Source of the DNA: Desulfobulbus sp.
GTDB lineage: Bacteria > Desulfobacterota > Desulfobulbia > Desulfobulbales > Desulfobulbaceae
Assembly: GCA_030602145.1 (NCBI GenBank)
Contig: JAUWAH010000015.1
Span: 1 to 14,116, forward strand
Direction: 5' to 3'
Length of the DNA stretch: 14,116 nt
The first letter of the stretch is position 1. Each line of letters begins with the position of its first letter. Below are positions 6,598-14,116 of this stretch, one piece after another. The notes under the pieces are model-generated. The model was not told the DNA's origin. It searched no databases and saw only the letters and a list, made by a program, of their open reading frames with translations. Made by a program: the position numbers and the translations under genes.

Positions 6598-6711
6598 AAA
6601 AGCTTTGGGATACAAAGTGGTATTGATCTTTCCTTCAAGCTTTTATGGGCCTCAATCTTTCATATTCAGGGTCCTTCTGTCAACTCATTTTTTATTTTTC
6701 GCATTCTTTTC

Positions 6712-6729
6712 CGGTCCGTTCGCGGGCCG
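6712..6729 (+). other. GC-rich hairpin with TTCG loop
   Basis: On the plus strand CGGTCCG and CGGGCCG pair (one G-U wobble) around TTCG. It lies downstream of the antiporter stop at 6847, but on the minus strand the pairing has an A-C mismatch and no U-tract follows. A role as terminator is doubtful. Confidence 0.25.
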
Positions 6730-6846
6730 ATAGATTGTCCACACAAGGTGGTCGGACAGGAACACCGGCAGGTCGGGAATATGAATGTCGAGTAAATTAA
6801 AGGGGTAACTGGAGACCGGCGTGTTCTTTGTTTTCCTTGCAGCCCA

Positions 6847-8898
6847 TCAGGCCGCTTCGGAGGCAATGGCTGCCCGAGCGGGGAGAAAGCGTGACTGGAA
6901 GGCGGTGCGGGCCTGGCCTGAGCCGATGATGGCCACCAGGTCCTTCTCCTCGAATCGGTACTGGGGGCCTGGGTTGGGCTCCAGATGGCCGTCGCGGAGC
7001 ACCCCGACCACCGAGGCTCCGGTCTTTTTACGAATTTCAGCCTCACCGATCGTCCGGTCAACCAGGCTGGAACCACGGACCACGGTCAGCCATTCCAGGT
7101 CGAACTGTTGTTCGGCGGCCCGGAAATGGCTCAGGGTGCGATAGGATGCGCTCTGGGAAACCCGACTGGTGAAATACTCCTTTCGCAGTGTTTCGGTCTG
7201 TCGTTGGATCTCCGTCACCGGAATCTGGAGGGCGAGCAGAATCTGGCGGATCATCTCCAGGCCCGCCTCCAGTTCCGGGTAGACCAGGTCGGTGACTTCA
7301 AGTTCACTGAACACGGCAAAGAAGTCCGGATCCGACAACCGGGCCACCACTTCGATCCGGTCGTTGAACCGTTTGGCGTGGGTGATGATGGTTTGCGATT
7401 CGACGATGCCCGGAATGGTGACCACCAGCAGGGAGGCCGCGGCCAGGGAGGCGGCCTCGAGGACGATCTCGTGACTGGCGTCGCCGTACACAACGGGGTA
7501 ACCGGCTGATTTGGCTTGTTCGATCCGCCGTTGGTCCAGTTCAATGATCACGAAGGGTACGGCGAGTCGATGGAGGGTGGTGGCGATCTGCATGCCCACC
7601 CGGCCACCACCGGCGATCACCACATGCTGCTGGAGGCCGGTTTCAGGGACGTTGATCGACTCCAGCGGCTCCTTCTGGAACCATCGTTTCTTCAGGGTGT
7701 ACAGCCGGGCGGTCTGGGCTGAGGCTATCGGCGTCAGGATCATGGTGAGCACAGCCGCGGTCAGCACCAGGTTGTAAAAATCGGCATCGATAGCCCCCGA
7801 GGAAAGGCCCACCCGAGCAAGGACAAAGGAAAACTCGCCGACCTGGAAAAGACCCAGGCCCACAGCAATGGGAATGACATTGCCGTACCGGAACACCCAG
7901 GACAGGAGGGCGAAGATGCACCCCTTGCCCAGGCTGACCAGGACCACCAGCAAAAGAATGGAACCGAGGTTGTCGACGAGAAACGATGGGTCGAGGAGCA
8001 TGCCCACCGAGGCGAAAAAGAGCAGGCCGAACACATCGCGCAGCGGAATAATGTCGCTCAAGGCCTGATGGCCGTAGTCCGATTCGTTGAGCACCATGCC
8101 GGCGATGAAGGCACCGAAGGCGAAGGAGAGGCCCACCAGATAGGTGGCGTAGCCGATGCCCAGGCCGATGGTGATGATGGCCAGAAGGAACAACTCGCGC
8201 GAGCCGAGCTTGGCGATCTGCCGCATCAGCCAGGGGAGCAGCTTGGCACCGAGGAAAAACATGCAGGCAAGAAACAGGGCCGCCTTGATGGCCGCGTGGC
8301 CGAGGGAAGTCAAGCCGGCCTCCGGGTTGTTCATCAGCGGCAGGATGATCATCATGGGAACAACCGCCAGATCCTGGACGATGAGCATGCCGATCATCAC
8401 CTTGCTCGACAGGGTGCCCAACCAGCCCTGGTTCATCAGGGTCTTGAGGAGGACCATGGTGGATGAGAGGGAGATCAGGGCGCCGAACCAGACCGATGTT
8501 TTCCAGTCCCATCCCAAGATCCAGCCGATGCCGATGCCCAGGCCGATGGTCAGGCCGATCTGTATGGGTGTGCCGATCAAGGCGATGAATTTGACCGGTT
8601 TGAGATCCTTGTGCGAAAATTCGAGGCCCAGGGCAAAGAGCAGCAAGGCGACCCCGATTTCGGCAAGGAGTTCAATGTCGTGGACTTCGCTGATGGAGAA
8701 GCCGCCGGTGTGTGGGCCGAGGATGACACCGGCGAGGATGTAGCCAAGGATGAGCGGTTGCCGCAGCCGCTGCATGAGCAGGCCGCAAAAAAAGGCAGTG
8801 AGCACAAGCAGGATGATATCGGCGGCGATACCCATACCAATGAATCCGGTTGAAGTGGCGGGAGGGGGCTGTCCCGACGGATACTGGGGACTGTCCAT
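6847..8898 (-). CDS. Monovalent cation:proton antiporter, CPA2 family, KefB/YbaL-like, with RCK (TrkA) domains
   Basis: This is a 683-residue inner-membrane antiporter, probably exchanging K+ or Na+ for H+. Residues about 24-400 are strongly hydrophobic and form the Na+/H+ exchanger domain, with [15 protein letters not shown] at 81-95, the QD pair at 175-176 (IVQDLAVVP) and [20 protein letters not shown] at 281-300. A TrkA-N/RCK domain follows, with Rossmann motif GGGRVG at 430-435 and the ribose-binding acid near D455, so gating by NAD(H) or a related nucleotide is likely. A TrkA-C domain occupies about 598-670. The ATG at 8898 lacks a clear Shine-Dalgarno; M22 (8835) is an alternative that would remove a hydrophilic proline-rich N-terminus. 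It starts 111 bp after the hybrid kinase gene; co-transcription is possible but unproven. Confidence 0.92.
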   Translation of the reverse strand: MDSPQYPSGQPPPATSTGFIGMGIAADIILLVLTAFFCGLLMQRLRQPLILGYILAGVILGPHTGGFSISEVHDIELLAEIGVALLLFALGLEFSHKDLKPVKFIALIGTPIQIGLTIGLGIGIGWILGWDWKTSVWFGALISLSSTMVLLKTLMNQGWLGTLSSKVMIGMLIVQDLAVVPMMIILPLMNNPEAGLTSLGHAAIKAALFLACMFFLGAKLLPWLMRQIAKLGSRELFLLAIITIGLGIGYATYLVGLSFAFGAFIAGMVLNESDYGHQALSDIIPLRDVFGLLFFASVGMLLDPSFLVDNLGSILLLVVLVSLGKGCIFALLSWVFRYGNVIPIAVGLGLFQVGEFSFVLARVGLSSGAIDADFYNLVLTAAVLTMILTPIASAQTARLYTLKKRWFQKEPLESINVPETGLQQHVVIAGGGRVGMQIATTLHRLAVPFVIIELDQRRIEQAKSAGYPVVYGDASHEIVLEAASLAAASLLVVTIPGIVESQTIITHAKRFNDRIEVVARLSDPDFFAVFSELEVTDLVYPELEAGLEMIRQILLALQIPVTEIQRQTETLRKEYFTSRVSQSASYRTLSHFRAAEQQFDLEWLTVVRGSSLVDRTIGEAEIRKKTGASVVGVLRDGHLEPNPGPQYRFEEKDLVAIIGSGQARTAFQSRFLPARAAIASEAA

Positions 8899-9009
8899 GG
8901 AGTGGCTCGACTATACCAGCAAGATGGAAAATGGCGAGTCTATTTGCCGCCGTCGTCGGCTGCGTGGGCGGAAAAGAAAGGGGAGTCGGATCGTTCCCGG
9001 GTGGGCTGT
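8899..9009. promoter_or_regulatory. 111-bp gap upstream of the antiporter gene
   Basis: On the minus strand a TATAGT hexamer lies about 15 bp before the antiporter ATG, but no matching -35 is seen at 16-18 bp. No terminator with a U-tract follows the kinase gene. I see no further feature. Confidence 0.25.
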
Positions 9010-11982
9010 TTACCCCTGGTGGAGCACTTCACGGATTTTTTTGCTCAGGCTGCGGGCGGTGAACGGTTTTTCCAGAAAGCAGATCCCTGAGTCGATGACA
9101 CCATGTCGGCCGATGATGTCGGCCGTGTAGCCGGACATGAACAGCACCTTGATCGCCGGCCTGATGCACCGGATGGCCTCGGCCAGCTCCAGGCCGTTCA
9201 TTTCCGGCATGATCACATCGGTGACCAGGAGGTCGATGGGGGTTGGATGGGTATGCGCCAGGTCAATCGCTTCTGAAGGGGTCAGGGCCGTCAGGATGGA
9301 GTATCCCCGTTGTGCAAGGATGGCTACACCGAGTTCGAGCAGCGCCTTTTCATCTTCCACCAGTAGGATGGTTTCGGTGCCGCCGTTTTCGAGGGCGCTG
9401 CCGATGGCGGAGAACGTCGCGTCGTTTTTCCCGGTCTTGGGTATGTAGAGTGTAAATGTCGTGCCCCGGCCGGGGGTGCTGTGGACGCTGATCCCGCCCC
9501 GATTCTGCTTGAGAATGCCGTAGACGGTGGCCAGCCCCAGGCCGGTGCCGCGACCCTCCTCCTTGGTAGTGAAGAAGGGCTCGAAGATCCGGCCCAGGGT
9601 TGATTCGTCCATGCCGCAACCGTCATCGTGGACGATGAGCTGCACGTATCGGCCCGGTTCGATCCCCATTTCCCCGGCCACGACGGGCTCATCGATGTCC
9701 ACCGCCCGGGTGGCTATGGTCAGCCGGCCGATTCCGGCAATGGCATCACGGGCGTTGACCGCCAGATTGGCCAGGATCTGGCCCAACTGGGTGGGGTCAA
9801 ACAGCACCTGGCCGGGGTCTGGGCCCGGTTTCCAGACCAGTTCGATATTTTCGCCGATCAGCCGATGGAGCATCTTCAGGGCATCGGTGATGGTTTCATT
9901 GACATCAAGCACACGCGGAGAAACAACCTGTTTGCGGGCGAAGGCCAGCAGTTGGCGGGTCAGGTCGGCCGAATGCAGGGTGGCATGGTGCACTTCCCGC
10001 AATCGCTTGGCAAGCCGATGCTCCTCGGGCAGATCGTTGAGACTCATTTCCACGTAACTGCCGATGATGGTCAGCATGTTGTTGAAATCGTGCGCCACGC
10101 CGCCGGCCAACCGGCCCACCACCTCCATCTTTTGCGACTGAAGAAGTTGAGCCTCCAGTTGTTTTTGTTCCTCTTCCCCCTTTTTCCGTTCCGTGATGTC
10201 GCGGCTGATGCCCCGATAGCCCTGAAAATCGCCCTTGGGGGTGAAAATCGGTACCCCGCTCGATTCCAGGACCACCCGGCCGCCATCCTTGGCGACAAAC
10301 GTTCGGCAGAGTTGGCTGTAGGGCTGCTGTTGGGCCAATACCTGTTTGAACCGCTCGATACTTTCCGGTGATTCAACCTCCCGGTCGAGAAAATCCAGCC
10401 AGCATTTGCCGACAATCTCCTCGGGCCGATAGCCCAGCAAACCAAAAGACCGGGTGCTGCAAAAGCTGTAGCGATGATCCGGGCCGGTCTCCCAGATAAA
10501 GTCGCTGATGCTCTCCACCAGGTCGGCATACCGTTTGGTACTCTCGATCCGGGCCTTTTCCGCAGCCCTGTGCCTGGACTGATCGCGAACAACCAGGACC
10601 ACGCCGGTGATCTTCCCTCGCTCGTCACGGATGGGGGCGGCATTGTCGGCAACGGGCAGGTGTCCACCATCCTTGGCGATGAGCAGGATGCGGTTGCTCA
10701 GCCCCACGGTTATGCCATCCCGCAGGACGCGGTGCACCGGTAATTCCAGCGGCTGGCCGGAATCCTCGTCAATGATTCGGTAGATCTCGGCCAGCGGACG
10801 GCCCAAGGACTCGGTTTCGGTCCAACCGGTCATGGATTCGGCGGCCGGATTCATCCGCGTGATCCGGCCAGCATCGTCGGTGGCAATCACCCCCTCGCCG
10901 ATACTGTAGAGCACGGCCCGATTCTGGCCGCGGGTATGGTGATGTTCCCGTTCCTCCCGAAGCAACGCCTCGGAAAGCGCCTTGCGACGGGACAAACTGG
11001 TCAGTTGCACCAGAAACCCAGCGGTGAGCACGGCCATGAAGAGCAGCAGCAGGACCATCCCGGTACGGGAACGGGCCTCGGTCAACAGGGCTCCGGTATC
11101 CATCTTGGTTACCATGAACCAGTCGGTCTCCGGAACCTTGTTCAGGTCGGTCAAGGCCGTCTCGCCACGATAGTCGCTGCCGAGCGCCATGCCGGTTTGA
11201 CCGAGTGCAGCCTGGACGGCCGGCTCATCGGTCCGGTCCATGGCAAGGTGAAAGGAGAGGGGAGGATGGTCGAGGTGGCGAAGTCGGCTGAGAAAACGAA
11301 CCTTTTCCCCATCCCGGCGGACCAGTATTGATTCGGCGTTGTGATCCGCGGTCGGCCAGGCCTGGAGCATCGGATAGAGATCCCGGTGCGGATCGGCCAC
11401 CAGGATGAGGACCAGGGCGACCCGGTCGCCGGCGAAGATGGGAGCCGCGACCTCCACATGGGGTTCGTTGCAGTGGCGGCAGTGGAAAAAATCACCGAGC
11501 ACCGGTTCCCGTTGATTGATCACCTGATCGACCAAGGCCCGCTCATCCGGTTCGAGCGCGATCACCCTGGGCAGCAGGGTAACCAGAATGCGCCCACCGG
11601 CATCGACAAGCATCATGTTGGCATAGGATTCGTTGTCCTGGAAGAACTGCAACCGCTGGTGGATGTCGTCGAGCAGATGGGGTTGGGGTGTCTGTAACCA
11701 TTGCTGGGCGTGCAGGCGAACCATGCCCGAAGAATGCATGCGGACATCGGCTAGCCGTTCCTGACGCCAGGCGAGGATCTGATCGATTTTCAACCGGGAG
11801 ATGGCATGCAGGTGTTCATGGTGTTCACGCAGGATGGTGCGCTCCTGCTGTTGATACAACGCCAGGCCACCGGAGAGGAACACGGCGAGCAAAAGAACGA
11901 GGCCGGCCAGGATGTTCCAGGGACGACGGTTCAAGGGGGGGAACCGGTCAAAAGAAGGTGCGGAAAAGGTCAAGGGGGGCAT
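9010..11982 (-). CDS. Hybrid sensor histidine kinase: double-Cache, two PAS, HisKA/HATPase, receiver
   Basis: This is a 990-residue membrane-bound two-component sensor. TM1 is about 22-44; the periplasmic Cache-type sensor is about 45-305, with the family-typical stretch [16 protein letters not shown] at 216-231; TM2 is about 308-329. PAS domains lie at about 351-470 and 484-600. The kinase core has phospho-acceptor H631 (GGVAHDFNN), N-box near N743 ([10 protein letters not shown]), D787 in DDGCGM and GTGLGL from 812. The C-terminal receiver (from about 870) has acid residues in VEDE, acceptor D922 ([11 protein letters not shown]) and K972. All catalytic residues are present. The sensor has an unusual HCRHC motif (167-171). 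The ATG at 11982 is the only ATG near the start (an in-frame TGA lies three codons upstream), but its ribosome site is weak. It lies 94 bp after the chemoreceptor gene. Its signal and final output partner are unknown. Confidence 0.95.
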   Translation of the reverse strand: MPPLTFSAPSFDRFPPLNRRPWNILAGLVLLLAVFLSGGLALYQQQERTILREHHEHLHAISRLKIDQILAWRQERLADVRMHSSGMVRLHAQQWLQTPQPHLLDDIHQRLQFFQDNESYANMMLVDAGGRILVTLLPRVIALEPDERALVDQVINQREPVLGDFFHCRHCNEPHVEVAAPIFAGDRVALVLILVADPHRDLYPMLQAWPTADHNAESILVRRDGEKVRFLSRLRHLDHPPLSFHLAMDRTDEPAVQAALGQTGMALGSDYRGETALTDLNKVPETDWFMVTKMDTGALLTEARSRTGMVLLLLFMAVLTAGFLVQLTSLSRRKALSEALLREEREHHHTRGQNRAVLYSIGEGVIATDDAGRITRMNPAAESMTGWTETESLGRPLAEIYRIIDEDSGQPLELPVHRVLRDGITVGLSNRILLIAKDGGHLPVADNAAPIRDERGKITGVVLVVRDQSRHRAAEKARIESTKRYADLVESISDFIWETGPDHRYSFCSTRSFGLLGYRPEEIVGKCWLDFLDREVESPESIERFKQVLAQQQPYSQLCRTFVAKDGGRVVLESSGVPIFTPKGDFQGYRGISRDITERKKGEEEQKQLEAQLLQSQKMEVVGRLAGGVAHDFNNMLTIIGSYVEMSLNDLPEEHRLAKRLREVHHATLHSADLTRQLLAFARKQVVSPRVLDVNETITDALKMLHRLIGENIELVWKPGPDPGQVLFDPTQLGQILANLAVNARDAIAGIGRLTIATRAVDIDEPVVAGEMGIEPGRYVQLIVHDDGCGMDESTLGRIFEPFFTTKEEGRGTGLGLATVYGILKQNRGGISVHSTPGRGTTFTLYIPKTGKNDATFSAIGSALENGGTETILLVEDEKALLELGVAILAQRGYSILTALTPSEAIDLAHTHPTPIDLLVTDVIMPEMNGLELAEAIRCIRPAIKVLFMSGYTADIIGRHGVIDSGICFLEKPFTARSLSKKIREVLHQG

Positions 11983-12030
11983 GGCGTTTCAGATTGGACT
12001 CTGTCAAATGAACGGTGGCTGGCCAATCCA

Positions 12031-12056
12031 ACCGGGCGGAGCTGGTGCCACCCGGT
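12031..12056. other. inverted repeat ACCGGG...CCCGGT after the chemoreceptor gene
   Basis: Six-base perfect arms, plus two more G-C pairs beyond one mismatch, flank an eight-base loop. It lies 20 bp after the chemoreceptor stop and before the kinase start. The minus-strand continuation TTGGCCAGCC has no U-run, so it is at best a weak or Rho-assisted terminator or an mRNA structure. Confidence 0.35.
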
Positions 12057-12076
12057 AGGATTACACGGACAGAGAC

Positions 12077-13741
12077 TTACACCTTGAACTGCTTGACCAG
12101 GCTTTCCAACTGCTGGGCCAGGGCGGCAAGGCTCTGGGCACTGGCCTGGACCTGGCCGGAACCGTCGCCGACCTGGGTCGACTGACGGCTGATCTCGGTG
12201 ACATCGCGGGTGATGTCGGCCACCACCACCGAACTCTGGGCCACGTTTTCGTTGACCTCGGCAATGCCCTGGGAAGCCTGGGCGATGTTGCCGGCGATTT
12301 CGCCGGTGGCCGCCGATTGCTCTTCCACCGCGGTGGCGATGGCGTTAATGACGCTGTTGATCTCGGTGATCACCTCGGAGATCTTGGCGATGTCGCCGAT
12401 GGTGGCCTGGGTGGTGGTCTGCATGTCGCCGATCTGATTTTTGATGTCGACGGTGGCCTCGGCGGTCTGGCGGGCCAGTTCCTTGATTTCGTTGGCCACG
12501 ACCGCAAACCCCTTGCCGGCCTCACCGGCGCGGTCTGCCTCGATGGTGGAGTTGAGGGCCAGCAGGTTGGTCTGTTCGGAGCTCTCGGTGATGCTATCCG
12601 TGACCCGGCCGATCTTCCTGGCCGATTCGCCCAGGTCAGCCATCTTGATCGAGGTGGCCTGGGATTGCTTGACCGCCGACTCGGTGATCACCCGTGCCTT
12701 CTCGGCGCTTTCGGCGATTTCGTTGACCGTGGCGGTCATCTCCTCGGTGGAGGAGGCGATCATGTTGACATTGCTGGTGGATTGCTCCATGGCGGCGGAA
12801 ACCGACTGGAAGTTGGTGCTCATCTCCTCGGTGGCCGCCGCCACCGAGCCGGATTTGTCCGCCGTGTCCCTGGCGGACGCGGACAGTTGCCTGGAGACTG
12901 CGGCCAGGTCGTTGGAGGAAGCGGTCAGGCTGTCGACGCCGGCGACGATTTCTTTGATCATGGTCCCCAACTGGCGAACCATGGTGTTGAGCGAGACGGC
13001 CATGTGGCCGACCTCATCCTTCTGTTGAATGTCGAGGGTGGCGGTGAAGTCGCCCTTGGACATGGTGTCGGCCAGGGCGGAAGCATTGCGAACCGGGCCG
13101 GTAATCGAACGGACAATGAAGAAAGCCAGGATGACGCTCAGAGTAAGGGCAGCGGACAAGAGTACGGTGATCAGCCGGGTGGCTGCGCTGGCAGTTTCTT
13201 CGGCTTCCTTGCCTGCTGCTTTGGCAAGATCGGTCTGGAAGACGACGATTTCGGTGAGACCGTTCAAATAGTTGCGCTGGGTTTCCCGTACTTCGGTGAG
13301 CAGCATCTTTTTGGCCTCGTCGATTTTTCCCTCTCTTGTCAGGTTCATATACTGCTCGGTGGAGCGGACGTAGCCGGTCCTCTGGTCGGCGAGCTTGCGG
13401 AGAATGGCCTTGCCCTGGTCGGTGGTGATGGTGGCGTTGAGTTCGTCGAGAATGTCGGCGACCTTTTTGCGGGAGTCGGCGATGCGGCGCAACTCCTCGG
13501 CCTGGCGTCCCTTGTCATCGTCGATGATGATGTTGCGCAGGGCGCGGGCGATGATGTTGACGTTGTGCATGCTTTCGTTGGCCTGGGCCACCTTGACCAT
13601 CCGGTCATTGACCAGCAGGTCGAGTCCCTCCCGCAGCGATTTCACCGACAGGATGCCGTAGGCGCCGACGGCCAGCATCAGCAGGAGGAGAAGGCCGAAG
13701 CCAAGACTGAGCCGTGTGCCGATTTTCAGGTTGTTCAACAT
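12077..13741 (-). CDS. Methyl-accepting chemotaxis protein (4HB-type sensor, HAMP, MA domain)
   Basis: This is a 554-residue transmembrane chemoreceptor that would control CheA through CheW. TM1 is about 11-33; the periplasmic region (about 34-188) looks like a four-helix bundle; TM2 is about 189-211; HAMP is about 208-262; the cytoplasmic MA coiled coil runs to the end. The signalling tip is at 389-411 and departs from consensus ([13 protein letters not shown] rather than ALNATIEAARAGE). The protein ends LVKQFKV and lacks a CheR-binding NWETF-like tail. The frame is open further upstream to 13918, but ATG 13741 is chosen because AAGGAG lies seven bases before it and TM1 follows at once; the longer N-terminus would be arginine/proline-rich shadow of the neighbouring gene. 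The start overlaps the upstream gene's stop by 7 bp, pointing to translational coupling. Confidence 0.93.
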   Translation of the reverse strand: MLNNLKIGTRLSLGFGLLLLLMLAVGAYGILSVKSLREGLDLLVNDRMVKVAQANESMHNVNIIARALRNIIIDDDKGRQAEELRRIADSRKKVADILDELNATITTDQGKAILRKLADQRTGYVRSTEQYMNLTREGKIDEAKKMLLTEVRETQRNYLNGLTEIVVFQTDLAKAAGKEAEETASAATRLITVLLSAALTLSVILAFFIVRSITGPVRNASALADTMSKGDFTATLDIQQKDEVGHMAVSLNTMVRQLGTMIKEIVAGVDSLTASSNDLAAVSRQLSASARDTADKSGSVAAATEEMSTNFQSVSAAMEQSTSNVNMIASSTEEMTATVNEIAESAEKARVITESAVKQSQATSIKMADLGESARKIGRVTDSITESSEQTNLLALNSTIEADRAGEAGKGFAVVANEIKELARQTAEATVDIKNQIGDMQTTTQATIGDIAKISEVITEINSVINAIATAVEEQSAATGEIAGNIAQASQGIAEVNENVAQSSVVVADITRDVTEISRQSTQVGDGSGQVQASAQSLAALAQQLESLVKQFKV

Positions 13742-14116
13742 GGTGCATCTCCTTGGAATAGGTCCGGATTGGGGTGCAGGATTTTGGCCAGATACTGTGG
13801 TAAATCGTCGATATTGGCGGTGATGACGCAGATCAGCCGCGGGGTCAGTCGTCGGTGGACCTCCGGGCTGACGAGCCGGCCATCGTCCACCACCAGGGCG
13901 AGCTTGTAGCTGCCGCATTCCTCACCCAGTTTGAGCAACTCGTCCATCTCCACGGCCGTGGCCGCAAAAAGGACGAGGGGGTCGTTGCTGCGCATCTCAA
14001 GACTTTTGGTCGACGTCAGGCCGGTACCCGGCGGCAGGGTGACCATTTGGGCTAAAATGGCCTGGCTCCGCAGATACTCCTCGAGCCGGCGAAAAGCTTC
14101 CGAATCCCTCGGCGTA
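13735..14116 (-). CDS. Unrecognised protein, C-terminal part (gene runs off the right edge)
   Basis: The frame is open from the window edge to TGA at 13735-13737 and encodes about 126 residues in the window. The piece starts [18 protein letters not shown], which looks helical; an internal ATG at 14046 is therefore probably not the start. The middle has alternating hydrophobic strand-like and helix-like segments ([20 protein letters not shown], then [14 protein letters not shown] and [20 protein letters not shown]). I do not recognise a family. Seven bases overlap the chemoreceptor start, and the chemoreceptor ribosome-binding site lies within this gene's end, so the two are probably co-translated. 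A chemotaxis- or signalling-related role is only a contextual guess. Confidence 0.7.
   Translation of the reverse strand, partial: TPRDSEAFRRLEEYLRSQAILAQMVTLPPGTGLTSTKSLEMRSNDPLVLFAATAVEMDELLKLGEECGSYKLALVVDDGRLVSPEVHRRLTPRLICVITANIDDLPQYLAKILHPNPDLFQGDAPC

Larger units (their letters stand above)
6422..6846. other. AT-richer intergenic region between the antiporter gene and the cysteine-rich frame
   Basis: This 425-bp stretch appears lower in GC than the flanking genes. It contains two minus-strand TTGACAG copies (6582-6588 and 6677-6683), a hairpin at 6578-6597 and a short GC hairpin at 6712-6729. A TTG-initiated 65-residue frame (6418-6615) has no recognisable motif and is not called. 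The TTGACA at 6682-6677 has only a poor AAAGAT at 17-bp spacing, so a promoter is possible but unproven. Confidence 0.55.

Noticed and set aside
6418..6615. 65-residue minus-strand frame whose stop overlaps the GTG of the cysteine-rich frame
   Set aside because: The overlap looks like translational coupling, but the frame starts at TTG with poorly spaced AAGGAAAG and shows no motif or convincing composition.
11464..11487. c-type haem site in the kinase sensor
   Set aside because: The motif is CRHC-N, not CxxCH, so covalent haem attachment is not supported.
12317..13909. 530-residue plus-strand open frame, glycine-rich
   Set aside because: It is antisense to the chemoreceptor. Its composition (runs of G, D, H, V) mirrors the coiled-coil codons of the real gene.
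13742..13918. N-terminal extension of the chemoreceptor
   Set aside because: The added residues are arginine/proline-rich and overlap the coding frame of the upstream gene. AAGGAG before ATG 13741 and the immediate TM1 fix the start.
1..14116. CRISPR array, tRNA/rRNA gene, insertion sequence or phage genes
   Set aside because: No regularly spaced repeats, cloverleaf-like sequence, transposase or integrase motif was seen on either strand.

Overview
The window is a GC-rich bacterial segment in which every convincing gene lies on the minus strand, so the genes read from right to left. The proteins include a large flavin/iron-sulfur hydroxyacid dehydrogenase, a glutaconate-type CoA-transferase, a double-Cache hybrid histidine kinase, a chemoreceptor with a short C-terminus lacking a NWETF-like tail, and a KefB/YbaL-like antiporter. 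This mix suggests an anaerobic or facultative proteobacterium-like organism, most plausibly one of the Desulfobacterota (former Deltaproteobacteria). That placement is inferred from protein style only; there is no rRNA or other phylogenetic marker.

Reading order. At the right edge is the C-terminal part of an unrecognised protein (13735-14116). Its stop overlaps the start of a methyl-accepting chemotaxis protein (12077-13741). A hybrid sensor histidine kinase (9010-11982) and a monovalent cation:proton antiporter with a nucleotide-binding RCK domain (6847-8898) follow, with gaps of about 95 and 110 bp. These four genes form a signalling/ion-transport strip that could be co-transcribed in part.

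Next comes an 874-bp stretch (5973-6846) that looks less GC-rich than its flanks and carries no conventional gene. It holds one candidate 68-residue protein with ten cysteines (6215-6421). Around it are five copies of the heptamer TTGACAG, a tandem pair exactly 10 bp apart, two clear dyads, a CCCAAGGG direct repeat, and two strong Shine-Dalgarno-like sequences with no ordinary start codon after them. This is the most unusual part of the window.

Downstream of it are gctA and gctB (5948 to 4144), the two subunits of a family I CoA-transferase. Their reading frames are separated by only 2 nt. A perfect 12-bp stem-loop (4101-4128) follows. After a 382-bp non-coding gap comes the 1213-residue DUF3683/FAD/4Fe-4S/CCG fusion protein (120-3761). 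The CoA-transferase and this dehydrogenase could act in one 2-hydroxyacid or dicarboxylate pathway (oxidise the hydroxyacid, transfer CoA to the acid), but the apparent terminator shows they are not simply one operon. The last 119 bp at the left edge hold no supportable gene.
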